Shown here in pieces: positions 37,183 through 46,326 of a DNA stretch of 64,000 bases. Under the pieces are notes generated by a model. It did no database searches. It worked only from the letters and a program-made list of their open reading frames with translations, and was not told where the DNA came from. The stretch's first letter is position 1. Every line of letters begins with the position of its first letter. This DNA comes from Tolumonas auensis DSM 9187 (GTDB taxonomy: Bacteria; Pseudomonadota; Gammaproteobacteria; Enterobacterales; Aeromonadaceae), in NCBI RefSeq assembly GCF_000023065.1, contig NC_012691.1:2028501-2092500 (forward strand), given 5' to 3'. A program made the translations under genes and the position numbers.

Positions 37183-37866
37183 ATGATTTACATGCTGGAC
37201 ACTGCAAATCTTAAAGACATCGCTCGTTGTGTTGATCTGTATCCAATCACTGGGGTTACAACTAATCCAAGTATTGTTGCTAAAGAAAACAGACCGCTGG
37301 CAGCAATTTTGAAAGATATCAAAAATATCATCGGTGATGAAATCATGTTGCATGCCCAGGTAATGGGAAAAGATGCAGACACTATTGTTAAAGAAGCTTA
37401 TAGCCTGAAAGAAGTCGTTGGCAGCAATTTTGTAGTAAAAATCCCAGCAACCGCTGAAGGCATCAAGGCGATGAAAATCATCAGCAAAAAGGGTGACCTG
37501 CGCATTACTGCAACTGCAATCCTGTCACCTCAGCAAGCGCTGATGGCTGCTGTAGCTGGCGCTGAATTCCTGGCTCCGTATGTTAACCGCTTAGATAACA
37601 TCTGTGCTGATGGCGTCAAAGTAGTTTCTGACATCGTGACCCTGCTGCAGAAGCACAATCTGAAAGCTAAAGTATTGGCTGCTTCATTTAAAAACGTTCA
37701 ACAGGTACATGACGTATCCATGACTGGTGCACAATCAGTCACTGTTGCCCCTGATGTATTCGAGCAACTGATCCTGCATCCATTAACTGACTCAGGTGTC
37801 GCCGGATTTGTGCGTGACTGGGAAGGCGTTTACGGTAAAGACACAACTGTTTTAGACGTTTTGTAA
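37183..37866 (+). CDS. fsaB: fructose-6-phosphate aldolase
   Basis: A 227-residue protein of the small transaldolase/FSA family: MLDTANLKDIARCVDLYPI, GVTTNPSIVAKE, then the Schiff-base Lys in FVVKIPATAEG, and ATAILSPQQALMAA. FSA cleaves fructose 6-phosphate or 1-deoxyfructose 6-phosphate to glyceraldehyde 3-phosphate plus dihydroxyacetone or hydroxyacetone. E. coli FsaB is co-encoded with GldA and PtsA, the same company as here. FsaA and FsaB cannot be told apart safely from sequence alone; context favours FsaB. Confidence 0.9.
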   Translation: MIYMLDTANLKDIARCVDLYPITGVTTNPSIVAKENRPLAAILKDIKNIIGDEIMLHAQVMGKDADTIVKEAYSLKEVVGSNFVVKIPATAEGIKAMKIISKKGDLRITATAILSPQQALMAAVAGAEFLAPYVNRLDNICADGVKVVSDIVTLLQKHNLKAKVLAASFKNVQQVHDVSMTGAQSVTVAPDVFEQLILHPLTDSGVAGFVRDWEGVYGKDTTVLDVL

Positions 37867-37870
37867 AAAG

Positions 37871-37910
37871 TATTTCCGGCCACTAGGGGCTGAGCCAGTG
37901 GCTGGAAATA
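37871..37910 (+). promoter_or_regulatory. stem-loop between fsaB and the aquaporin gene
   Basis: TATTTCCGGCCACT and AGTGGCTGGAAATA pair with one mismatch around an AGGGGCTGAGCC-like centre. There is no T-run, so mRNA stabilisation or partial termination is more likely than full termination. Confidence 0.6.
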
Positions 37911-37985
37911 TCCCCTGCCCTAAAAATAAACCGTCATTTAAAAATTCAATTTATTTACTCTGATTTAAACCAGACAGGATAACCT

Positions 37986-38828
37986 ATGAGCGCTCCTATA
38001 CCTTTAAAACACCAATGCTTGGGTGAATTTTTCGGAACGGGTTTATTTATATTTCTAGGTGTTAGTTGCTTGATTGCAGCTATTATCTGCGGTGTTACTC
38101 TTAGTTTATGGGAAATTGCCGCCGTATGGGGTTTAAGCATTACATTAGCTATATATCTTTCAGCAGGTATATCTGGCGCACACCTGAATCCAGCGGTAAC
38201 CATAGCGCTTACATTGTTTGCAGGCTTTGACATCAAAAAAGTAGTACCATTTATATTTTCACAAACTGCAGGCGCTTTCGCTGGTGCAGCGTTATCTTAC
38301 TTTTTGTATCACAATTTGTTTATTGATTATGAACTAAAGAATCACATCGTCAGAGGAAGCATTGAAAGTCTGAAATTAGCAGGAATTTTCAGTACTTATG
38401 CAAATCCAGGGATCAGTACAAATCACGCATTTGTTGTAGAGTTAGTTATCACGTCGATCTTAATGTGCCTGATTTTATCTCTGACTGATGAGAGAAATGG
38501 CTCAACACGAGGTGTCTTCGCTCCTATTCTGATAGGTATTCTCGTTACTGTAATAGGTACAGCAACTGCACCATTAACTGGTTTTGCAATGAACCCCGCT
38601 CGTGATTTTGGTCCAAAGTTATTTACATATCTGGCAGGATGGGGTGATATCGCCTTCACTGGTGGCAGAGATATTCCCTATGTTTATGTACCACTCATCG
38701 CTCCAATATTAGGTGCTTGCTTAGGTTGCATTTTATACAAAACATTTTTCGATCTTCGAACAGTAACAAAAGCTGAAACTGCTAAAAAAACAGATCCAAA
38801 TACAACCGAACTGGCAGCAAATGACTAG
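37986..38828 (+). CDS. aquaglyceroporin (GlpF-like)
   Basis: A 280-residue MIP-family channel with six helices and both NPA boxes (SGAHLNPAVTIAL; GFAMNPARDFGPKLFTY). The Asp after the second NPAR marks glycerol-type rather than water-only channels. It follows fsaB, and could let glycerol, hydroxyacetone or 1,2-propanediol cross the membrane; export of the predicted fermentation product is the attractive reading, by inference. Confidence 0.9.
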   Translation: MSAPIPLKHQCLGEFFGTGLFIFLGVSCLIAAIICGVTLSLWEIAAVWGLSITLAIYLSAGISGAHLNPAVTIALTLFAGFDIKKVVPFIFSQTAGAFAGAALSYFLYHNLFIDYELKNHIVRGSIESLKLAGIFSTYANPGISTNHAFVVELVITSILMCLILSLTDERNGSTRGVFAPILIGILVTVIGTATAPLTGFAMNPARDFGPKLFTYLAGWGDIAFTGGRDIPYVYVPLIAPILGACLGCILYKTFFDLRTVTKAETAKKTDPNTTELAAND

Positions 38829-38909
38829 ATGGTAATAATATTTAAACCTGGTTTACAATAAAAAGATTTGAAATAAATCAAATCACCTAGTGAGTTAAAA
38901 CGGTTTTTC

Positions 38910-38934
38910 GCCAAGACATTGTCTTGGCTTTTTT
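38910..38934 (+). terminator. terminator of fsaB-aquaporin
   Basis: GCCAAGAC-ATT-GTCTTGGC followed by six T. Confidence 0.9.
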
Positions 38935-38953
38935 ATTACAGATTCATTAAAAA

Positions 38954-39811
38954 TCAAACATCACCATGCTTACTACAGTATTGAGCTCTATATTCTGATG
39001 GCGATCTGTCCGTTTTTTCTTTAAATAGCCGACAGAAGTAATTACTGTCATTGAATCCACATTTTCTGGCTACATCTTTGACCTTCACATCATGTCTTTT
39101 TAGCATGGATTTTGCTTTTTCTAATCTTATGTAATTCAGATATTCATTGAATCTTAAATCTGCTTCTTTTTGAAACAAGCGTGATAAATACGTGGAAGAT
39201 ATTAAAAACTCTTTTGCCACAGAATCTCTGGTTAAATCTTTGTAAAAATTATCATCAACGTAGTTCCTTATCTCTTCGAAAAGTGATTTTCTTCTGGGTT
39301 GTGTCGTCAGCGGATTCTGTAATAAATATAGTGATGAACATAATAAGGATTTGATCAAATAAGTTGCTGTTTGCTTATCTTCTTTTTGCCACATAGCTTC
39401 TTGCAGTGACTGAAGAATGAATGCACCAACCCGGGGACCACGCCGAAGCACACTGGTCTTTTCGAGAACATTGAGATGTTCGCCATCCCACGCTATCAAC
39501 TTGAGAATAATTTGCTGTTTATAGAACCCCATGCTGAGAAGAAGTGACTTTTCATTAAATAGAAAGTCGAATTGAATATCAACTGGAGTATATAATACTG
39601 AACCACTATTTAACTGAGTAATTACTTTCTCACTTTCTCGCGTTGATTTGATATTTGCAGAACCTTCAACCATAAATTCTAAACGAGGACATGCTTCAAA
39701 ATCAGTTTCATGGTGTGATGAAGACGACACTTCCTGGCTACAAAAAACAGCGTCTAATTTATAGAGCTCCCCCGTAGACTCAACGAGAATGTCTTCAATA
39801 GTATGGCTCAT
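38954..39811 (-). CDS. AraC-family regulator (YijO-like), paralogue A
   Basis: 285 residues with an N-terminal sensor and a C-terminal double helix-turn-helix (DSVAKEFLISSTYLSRLFQK; VARKCGFNDSNYFCRLFKEK, TDRSPSEYRAQY). It is clearly a paralogue of the regulator at 41572-42420, with near-identical C-terminal helices. It is divergent from ackA, with a CRP-like site between. Confidence 0.9.
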   Translation of the reverse strand: MSHTIEDILVESTGELYKLDAVFCSQEVSSSSHHETDFEACPRLEFMVEGSANIKSTRESEKVITQLNSGSVLYTPVDIQFDFLFNEKSLLLSMGFYKQQIILKLIAWDGEHLNVLEKTSVLRRGPRVGAFILQSLQEAMWQKEDKQTATYLIKSLLCSSLYLLQNPLTTQPRRKSLFEEIRNYVDDNFYKDLTRDSVAKEFLISSTYLSRLFQKEADLRFNEYLNYIRLEKAKSMLKRHDVKVKDVARKCGFNDSNYFCRLFKEKTDRSPSEYRAQYCSKHGDV

Positions 39812-39942
39812 TAATAGTGTCCGGCATTATTAGTCCCTTTATTTATTTTACACCATTAAATAATTTACTGCCTCCAATTAAAATTTTAAACAATGACTGA
39901 AAACCAAAAAATAATTCCCCCTTGTTTTTATTGGCTATAACA

Positions 39943-39958
39943 GCATGATCCGGATCAC
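39943..39958. promoter_or_regulatory. CRP-like site before ackA
   Basis: CATGA-TCCGGA-TCACA matches the TGTGA-N6-TCACA consensus at eight of ten arm positions. It lies 142 bases before ackA and 132 bases before the divergent AraC gene. Confidence 0.6.
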
Positions 39959-40099
39959 AACAGTTATCGTAGAAAACAAATAAAATAATCGCTTAAGCAA
40001 TCTACATTATCACTATAAAACTGCTTCTGATGGCTTTCTATGCCATCAAACCATAAGAAAAATAAAATATTTCCCTGAGGCGACAATTAGGAAATAGTA

Positions 40100-41302
40100 A
40101 TGAATCAAAAATTAGTGCTTGTACTTAACTGTGGAAGTTCATCCCTGAAATTTGCAGTACTTAATGCGGCGTCCGGAGAGGAAAAATTATCTGGATTAGC
40201 TGAATGCCTGCATCTTGATGAAGCAAGAATTAAATGGAAACTTCATGGTGGAAAAGGTAATGCAGATTTATGTGTAAAAGCAGCCCATCAAGAAGCACTG
40301 GATTTTATTGTACAAAAGATCCTTCCTTGTGATCCTGATTTGGCACATAACTTAATTGCTGTCGGTCATCGCATTGTTCATGGCGGAGAAAAATTTACAC
40401 ACTCAGTCCTTATTGATGAAAATGTCGTGAAGGGTATTGAAGAATGTTCATCATTAGCTCCTTTGCATAACCCGGCCCATTTAGTTGGTATCCGGGCAGC
40501 TCAACATGCATTTCCGGCTTTGCCAAATGTTGCCGTTTTTGATACAGCTTTTCATCAAACCATGCCGGAACAAGCATATCTGTATGCTTTGCCGTACAAG
40601 CTATACAAAGAAAATGCTATCCGTCGATATGGTATGCATGGAACGAGTCACTACTATATTAGTCTCAAAACAGCCGAATTATTAAATAAACCGGTTGAAG
40701 ATTTAAATATCATCAGTTGTCATCTTGGGAATGGTGGCTCCGTATGTGCCATTAAAGGTGGTAAGTCCGTCGATACATCGATGGGACTCACCCCTCTTGA
40801 GGGACTAGTAATGGGGACCCGATGTGGAGATATTGATCCGGCAATTATTTTTCATATGCATGATGCACTGGGTATGAGTTTGAATGATATTCATCATGTA
40901 TTAACGAAAGAATCAGGGCTGCTCGGATTAACAGAAGTAACAAGTGATTGCCGATATATAGAAGATAATTACGAAACAAAAAAAGAAGCTAAGCGAGCGA
41001 TGGATATTTATTGTTACCGGTTAGCGAAATATATCGCTGGTTATACAGCAGCATTAGATGGCCACTTAGATGCGGTCGTATTCACAGGCGGGATCGGTGA
41101 AAACTCCGCCCCTATTCGTGAATTAACATTGAATCGACTGAGCTTGATGGGATTCAAGGTAGACCACAAAGCGAACCTGGCAGCTCGTTTTGGCAAACAG
41201 GGTATTATCACAGAAGATGGCAGCACTTGTGCGATGGTTATTCCAACAAATGAGGAATGGATCATAGCGCAGGATGCTGCCAATATCGTCAATGTAGAAT
41301 GA
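40100..41302 (+). CDS. ackA: acetate kinase
   Basis: 400 residues. Family signatures are [13 protein letters not shown] at the N-terminus, [10 protein letters not shown], and [22 protein letters not shown] in the middle. It makes ATP from acetyl phosphate. There is no pta next to it, so this is probably a second, cluster-specific copy; propionate kinase is a less likely alternative. It makes the ATP-yielding last step of fermenting the triose phosphate. Confidence 0.93.
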   Translation: MNQKLVLVLNCGSSSLKFAVLNAASGEEKLSGLAECLHLDEARIKWKLHGGKGNADLCVKAAHQEALDFIVQKILPCDPDLAHNLIAVGHRIVHGGEKFTHSVLIDENVVKGIEECSSLAPLHNPAHLVGIRAAQHAFPALPNVAVFDTAFHQTMPEQAYLYALPYKLYKENAIRRYGMHGTSHYYISLKTAELLNKPVEDLNIISCHLGNGGSVCAIKGGKSVDTSMGLTPLEGLVMGTRCGDIDPAIIFHMHDALGMSLNDIHHVLTKESGLLGLTEVTSDCRYIEDNYETKKEAKRAMDIYCYRLAKYIAGYTAALDGHLDAVVFTGGIGENSAPIRELTLNRLSLMGFKVDHKANLAARFGKQGIITEDGSTCAMVIPTNEEWIIAQDAANIVNVE

Positions 41303-41307
41303 TCCAC

Positions 41308-41350
41308 CTCATGATCACGGCAGGTGCTCAACCCTTGCTGTGATCATGAG
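41308..41350 (+). terminator. hairpin after ackA
   Basis: CTCATGATCAC and GTGATCATGAG, an 11-bp perfect stem with a TTTTAG after it. Confidence 0.7.
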
Positions 41351-41571
41351 TTTTAGAAAGAACCAAATCAGAATTCAACTCACCATTAGTGAGAGTGAAT
41401 TATTATTACCCATTCTGATTTCTTGTTACTAATTAACAATAATTACGAAAAAATATTTTTTAAACTCGCCAACATAATCACCGTTTAAACCACATTTATT
41501 AAAAATAAAATGACCTTTTACTTTTTTACAAATGGAATTATACTAATAAAAAATAATATTGATGGCCTGAC

Positions 41572-42420
41572 ATGAAAAATAAAATAGACGATTTTTTGAT
41601 TAATCTAATCAATCAAGAGCACATAATTGATACCGTCTACTATGCCAATGATGTAGGAATACCATCAGAAGTCGCATATCAGGTCCATTTTCCAAGATTA
41701 GAATTTGTGATCGATGGAGAGTTGCCGATGAAGTTCGCACTCTCCAATGATGAGAACACAATAATCCTGCAGACCAAAAACACCGTATTATTTATTCCAA
41801 ATGATGGCTGGAATGAGCCGCAATGGGAAAAACCGGTTACAACGCTAAGCTTATTATTTGGAAAACAGCAACTTGGTTTTAGTCTCATGCAGTGGGATGG
41901 ATCTGAATTCCACTTGTTGGAAAAATGTCATATTCCCAGACGGGGTCCTCGGACCGCTGCTTTTATTCTGCAAGCATTAATGGAACTCACCTGGCGTCCG
42001 GAAGATCAGCAAACAGCAATTTTGTTGATCCGATCACTAATTAGTTCTTCAGTTGACCTGATGCAACATCCGGCCGAAACACTATCCAGAAGTAAAACAT
42101 TATTCGAAACAATTCGCAGCTATATTGAAGATAATTACCAAAAAGAATTAACCAGAGATCTGGTTGCAAAAGAGTTCTACATATCCCCTAACTACTTATC
42201 TCAGCTCTTTCAAAAAGAAGCCAACATGAGATTCAACGAATATCTGAATTTTATACGTATCGAGAGAGCTAAATACTTACTCAAGCGATATGATCTAAAA
42301 GTCAAAGAAGTAGCACATCGCTGTGGCTTCAATGACAGTAATTATTTTTGCCGGCTGTTTAAAGAAAAAACAGACAGATCACCATCGGAATATAGAGTTC
42401 AATATCAAAGTCAACAATAA
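41572..42420 (+). CDS. AraC-family regulator (YijO-like), paralogue B
   Basis: 282 residues; C-terminal helix-turn-helix pair DLVAKEFYISPNYLSQLFQK and VAHRCGFNDSNYFCRLFKEK, ending TDRSPSEYRVQY. It shares most of these residues with the regulator at 38954-39811, and the sensor domains also align (IPRRGPRTAAFILQALME against LRRGPRVGAFILQSLQE). E. coli keeps an AraC gene (yijO) next to frwD, as here. Convergent with frwD. Confidence 0.9.
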   Translation: MKNKIDDFLINLINQEHIIDTVYYANDVGIPSEVAYQVHFPRLEFVIDGELPMKFALSNDENTIILQTKNTVLFIPNDGWNEPQWEKPVTTLSLLFGKQQLGFSLMQWDGSEFHLLEKCHIPRRGPRTAAFILQALMELTWRPEDQQTAILLIRSLISSSVDLMQHPAETLSRSKTLFETIRSYIEDNYQKELTRDLVAKEFYISPNYLSQLFQKEANMRFNEYLNFIRIERAKYLLKRYDLKVKEVAHRCGFNDSNYFCRLFKEKTDRSPSEYRVQYQSQQ

Positions 42421-42429
42421 AATCCAAAA

Positions 42430-42777
42430 TTATAAATGTATTTTTACGCCTTTGCTGAATAGTGATATATCTTCAATGGCTTTCATTACTTTTTCAGGAC
42501 TTTGTAAAAACAAACGAGTTGAAATTTTAATCACATTGCAATTGTCAAATCTTTCCATGCCTTCTATATTAATATCAGCAATAATAATAGCCAGATTTGA
42601 GCTCTTAATTTCATCATCAGATAGTTTATTTTCTATTCCTAATGCACCTTGTGTTTCAACCCGGATTTTCATCCCTTTGGCCGTGCACATTTTTTCAATT
42701 TTTTCAGCCGCCATATAAGTATGGGCAACACCAGATACGCATGCTGTTACAGCAACAATAGATAATTGTAATGTCAT
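42430..42777 (-). CDS. frwD: PTS fructose-family EIIB (FrwD-like)
   Basis: 115 residues; the N-terminal VAVTACVSGVAHTYMAAEKI carries the phosphorylated Cys, followed by VETQGALGIENKL. The CVSG rather than CPTG/CPSG motif and the length match E. coli FrwD. In E. coli it follows pflC; here a PTS EIIC and a ROK kinase lie in between. Confidence 0.88.
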   Translation of the reverse strand: MTLQLSIVAVTACVSGVAHTYMAAEKIEKMCTAKGMKIRVETQGALGIENKLSDDEIKSSNLAIIIADINIEGMERFDNCNVIKISTRLFLQSPEKVMKAIEDISLFSKGVKIHL

Positions 42778-42813
42778 AAATCAAAGAAATTCAGATATAT
42801 AGTATGAACAGTA

Positions 42814-42844
42814 GCAGACCCATGCCTTAACGGTCTGCTTTTTT
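42814..42844 (+). terminator. terminator in the frwD upstream region
   Basis: GCAGACC and GGTCTGC then six T on the plus strand. It can stop transcription that runs on from the AraC gene through frwD. Confidence 0.7.
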
Positions 42845-42853
42845 GCGAAAAAA

Positions 42854-42869
42854 CGTGATCTACATCACA
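42854..42869. promoter_or_regulatory. strong CRP-like site before frwD
   Basis: CGTGA-TCTACA-TCACA: the right half is perfect and the left has one change. GTGAT-CTAC-ATCAC is a full palindrome. It lies about 77 bases before the frwD start. Confidence 0.7.
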
Positions 42870-42996
42870 ACAAGGACACAGCTTACTTAGGTGCAAGTTT
42901 CCAGTCAAGGATATACACCATAGTACAGAAATATTATTTCACGATTCGTTTATTGAAGAAATGATCAGCTGGTTATATTTTACACTAAAAAATGAA

Positions 42997-43027
42997 TGCT
43001 CATCTATATTTAAAAACTAGATGAGCA
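42997..43027 (-). terminator. hairpin after the EIIC gene
   Basis: TGCTCATCTA and TAGATGAGCA form a 10-bp stem about 54 bases after the EIIC stop on the minus strand, followed by a short T-run (ATTCATTTTTT). Confidence 0.7.
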
Positions 43028-43080
43028 CTGATTTAATTATTACTAGTTAAGGCATATTAAAACAATGAAAGATTTAACCC

Positions 43081-44130
43081 TTATGCAATAACCTGTCTTT
43101 CAGCTTTTTTGCTTAAACCTAATAATATTGTACCAACCGTAATCCCTGCAGCGACAGATAACATCCAACCACCAAAATTACTGTTCAATGGAGCAACGAA
43201 GACCCCTCCAAATGGCGCTCGTATTGAGCAGCCCAGGTACATAGACAAACCGCCAGCTAATCCAGAGCCAACAACACATGAACCAATTACAGGTAAAGGA
43301 CTTCTGACCAGAAAAGGAATGGCCCCTTCAGTAATACCCGCTAATCCAACAATAAAGTTTGTATATCCTTGCTTCCGCTCATCTGGTGTAAATTTGTTTT
43401 TGAAAATCACACTAGCAAAAGCAGTCACAAAAGGAGGAACAATACCACCGGCCAGAACAGCCGACATAATTGTATAAACGCCATTTGACAGTGCACCTGT
43501 TGCAAATAAGTACGCAGTCTTATTTACAGGCCCACCCATATCAACGGATTCCATCCCCCCGGTGATGACACCCAGCAAGACATTGCCCGATCCAGAAAGA
43601 GAATTCAGTAAATCCGTCAATTGAGCATTTAATATCCCAACCGTTGGTTCCACAAAGAAAACAGTTACAGCACCAGTACACAGAACGGATACCAAAGGAA
43701 TAATCAATAAATCTTTAGTACCACTTAATGAATCAGGTAATTTATCAAATATTCTCTTTAACAGAACTATTAAATAACCCACGAAAAATCCGAGGATCAA
43801 AGCACCCAGAAAACCAGATTTGCCAATACTCGCTAAATAGCCAGCAGCTAAACCTCCTGGAATTGCCGCATCCTTACCATGGTATCTGGCAATAAAAGCG
43901 CACAGCACAGGCAACATAAAGTGAAAAATAGCACTTCCTGTTGTGGTAAAGAAATCAGCCAGTTTAGTGTTATGACCATAGTTATTAAAATCGATTGTCG
44001 GATCATCTAACATAAATCCAACACCAATCAGTATGCCACCTGCAACAACACAGGGTAACATATACCCTATTCCGGCCATGATCGGATCTAAAATCCGTGA
44101 TGATAATGATTTTTCCTTTGCGATACTCAT
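43081..44130 (-). CDS. PTS fructose-family EIIC, second type
   Basis: 349 residues with about nine membrane helices. The EIIC-fru hallmarks GGMESVDMGGPVNKTAYLF and GLAGITEGAIPFLVRSPL are present. It is clearly different from the two near-identical EIICs at 49037 and 50415. It shares an operon with the ROK kinase upstream (14 bases apart); frwD could be its EIIB. Confidence 0.9.
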   Translation of the reverse strand: MSIAKEKSLSSRILDPIMAGIGYMLPCVVAGGILIGVGFMLDDPTIDFNNYGHNTKLADFFTTTGSAIFHFMLPVLCAFIARYHGKDAAIPGGLAAGYLASIGKSGFLGALILGFFVGYLIVLLKRIFDKLPDSLSGTKDLLIIPLVSVLCTGAVTVFFVEPTVGILNAQLTDLLNSLSGSGNVLLGVITGGMESVDMGGPVNKTAYLFATGALSNGVYTIMSAVLAGGIVPPFVTAFASVIFKNKFTPDERKQGYTNFIVGLAGITEGAIPFLVRSPLPVIGSCVVGSGLAGGLSMYLGCSIRAPFGGVFVAPLNSNFGGWMLSVAAGITVGTILLGLSKKAERQVIA

Positions 44131-44144
44131 ATTAGTAATTCCTT

Positions 44145-45032
44145 TTATGGCAATAATGCCGCACCCATCAGACCCGCGTTATCGCCAAATTCAGCCAATT
44201 CAACACGTAAATAATCAGGGAAAATGACGTACTGCTTCGCACGTAACGTAATGCGTTCAACCAAGTCCGGGTTGTGTAATGCAATAGCGCCACCCAAAAC
44301 GAAAACATCTGGATCCACGATGCAGGAAATGTTGCCTATCGCTCTGGCGATCCCATCAACGACCTGTTCGACAATGTCTGACGCGGTAGGATCTCCAATA
44401 CGATATAAATCAAACACCTCTTTTGAGTTCAATTCTTTTCCATACTTTTTCTTAGAGATCAGCGCGATACCCGTACCACTGCATTGCTCATTAATCGCGC
44501 CAGGATTAACACCACCACGACGTTCTGACTGTTCATTAACTATCAGGTTATAAATTTCAGCAGCAGCCGAATTAGAGCCATTAATGATTTTCTTTTCGCG
44601 GATATAACCACCACCGATACCGGTAGACATTGTTATATAAAATACAGTTTTATATTGTGTACCAGCGCCTAGCGTTGCTTCCGCCAGCCCAGCTAAATTA
44701 GCATCATTATTCAGAGTTGTTTTAAACCCGGTTTCTTTTTCAAAAAAATCAACAATACTAAAATTGTGCCAGGTTTCATTCAGATTCGGTGGATTAATAA
44801 TTGTACCTGTTCTGGTACTCAGTGGACCAGGCGCGCCGACACCAATACTTCTGAATTTATAACCTTTCTCAACGATCATATCTTCTAAGAACTTAACAAC
44901 TTGAGACAAGTTATCAGCAGCAGTCCATTCACGGTTATTTGCCACCTTAAAATGTTCAACCTGATTAAATTCTTTATCGTATATAGCACATCTGATATGT
45001 GTTCCACCAATATCAATACCAACGCTTTTCAT
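44145..45032 (-). CDS. ROK-family sugar kinase without the canonical zinc motif
   Basis: 295 residues: VGIDIGGTHIRCAIYD for ATP binding, the catalytic DNDANLAGLAE-type segment (NNDANLAGLAEATLGAG), and STGIGGGYI. ROK kinases usually carry CxCGxxGCxE; here that region reads RRGGVNPGAINEQCSGTG, so the zinc cluster is lost. It probably phosphorylates a free hexose or related sugar in the cytosol. Paired with a PTS EIIC, it may deal with a sugar released after uptake. Start has a clear position before the EIIC gene. Confidence 0.88.
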   Translation of the reverse strand: MKSVGIDIGGTHIRCAIYDKEFNQVEHFKVANNREWTAADNLSQVVKFLEDMIVEKGYKFRSIGVGAPGPLSTRTGTIINPPNLNETWHNFSIVDFFEKETGFKTTLNNDANLAGLAEATLGAGTQYKTVFYITMSTGIGGGYIREKKIINGSNSAAAEIYNLIVNEQSERRGGVNPGAINEQCSGTGIALISKKKYGKELNSKEVFDLYRIGDPTASDIVEQVVDGIARAIGNISCIVDPDVFVLGGAIALHNPDLVERITLRAKQYVIFPDYLRVELAEFGDNAGLMGAALLP

Positions 45033-45375
45033 CTACAACATCTCCAGATAATATTATCGACAGCAAAGTTTCCGTAAAAACAAAACAACTTAGAACTTAA
45101 TCTTTTCTCAGATTACAGGTATAGGTGCAGGCATGACTATGTGACAAAACTGCCAAAAACTGGAGAAATGTATTATCAATAAAATTTTAAGAGATAGCTC
45201 ACAAAAAGAGTTAAAATAATGTTAACAGACAGGAATTAAACTCATATTACGATAAATATGATGTGTATTTTGAGGGATTAATAAGCAAAATCCACTTTGC
45301 CATAGCAATAAACGTAGCACTAATTGAAGGGAAATGAAGAGAACGGAAGAAAAGATATATTTATTAAAGATATTC
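45033..45375. other. promoter region of the ROK-EIIC operon
   Basis: AT-rich, no gene found. CTATGTGACAAAAC near 45137 contains a perfect CRP half-site (TGTGA) only. Confidence 0.5.
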
Positions 45376-45408
45376 TGATGACACTATTACTGAATAACAG
45401 TGTCATCA
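45376..45408 (-). terminator. hairpin after pflC
   Basis: TGATGACACT and AGTGTCATCA form a 10-bp stem 55 bases after the pflC stop on the minus strand. It ends the frw-pfl message before the ROK operon region. Confidence 0.7.
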
Positions 45409-45462
45409 ACAATCATTGACCACAGAAAATATTTTATCGTGAATAATCAGGTTAGCGTTTAG

Positions 45463-46326
45463 CTACCCCCCTACTACAACATTATATCCTTCCGATTCGC
45501 AGTATTTTTTATATGCTTCTACTTCAGATACGCTTGGCACTTTAGTATTAGTAAGCTTATATTCCATTTTTAGTGTTTCATATTTACTAGCACCAAATTG
45601 ATGGAATGGTAACAAATGCAACTCTTTTAATTCAAATGGCTTCAGAAATGCTAATATTTTTTCTAAATTCGATATTGTCATTGTGTACCCGGGGATTAAA
45701 GGAATTCGTGGAATCACTTTTACGCCCGAAGAAACGACAGCCTTGAAATTTCTTAACACCAGTTCAAGGTCAATCCCTATTATTTCTTTTGCTTTCGCTG
45801 CATCCATAATTTTAAAGTCATATAAAACTTCATCACATAACGCAGCCATTTTTAATAATTGAGTTCTACTACCGAAACCTGTGGTCTCAATTGCAGTTCT
45901 GATTCCTATCGCTTTCAGCCGTTTTAATAATTCAATAGCGAATGGAGCCTGAGCAAGAACCTCTCCGCCTGATATTGTAACACCCCCATTAGACGTAAAA
46001 TAAAAAACAGCGTCTTTCTTTAATTCTTTCATGACTTCATCAACCGTCATGTCAGTACCAATTCGTTCATATGCGCCGCTTGGGCAATCTTCAACAGTCT
46101 TCGGACATATATCACAATGGATACATTTTGCTTCCCTAATCACGTATTCGACTTTGTGAGAACGAGATTCAGGGTTGGCGCACCAAGGGCACGCCAACGG
46201 ACAACCTTTCAAAAAAACGACTGTCCTGATTCCTGTTCCATCATTCAACGAATATCGTTGCATGTTGAAAATTCGACCTTCCATCTGCGGTTCACAATTG
46301 ATGTGCTGTGCGATGGATGATGTCAT
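45463..46326 (-). CDS. pflC: glycyl radical enzyme activase (radical SAM)
   Basis: 287 residues. The radical-SAM cluster motif is CPLACPWC (CxxxCxxC), and an inserted ferredoxin-like part holds further cysteines (CIHCDICPKTVEDC). GGVTISGGEVLAQ binds SAM. It installs the glycyl radical on the neighbouring PflD. The start at 46326 is preferred because AAGGAG sits 7 bases upstream; the frames of pflD and pflC then overlap by 35 bases. Confidence 0.94.
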   Translation of the reverse strand: MTSSIAQHINCEPQMEGRIFNMQRYSLNDGTGIRTVVFLKGCPLACPWCANPESRSHKVEYVIREAKCIHCDICPKTVEDCPSGAYERIGTDMTVDEVMKELKKDAVFYFTSNGGVTISGGEVLAQAPFAIELLKRLKAIGIRTAIETTGFGSRTQLLKMAALCDEVLYDFKIMDAAKAKEIIGIDLELVLRNFKAVVSSGVKVIPRIPLIPGYTMTISNLEKILAFLKPFELKELHLLPFHQFGASKYETLKMEYKLTNTKVPSVSEVEAYKKYCESEGYNVVVGG

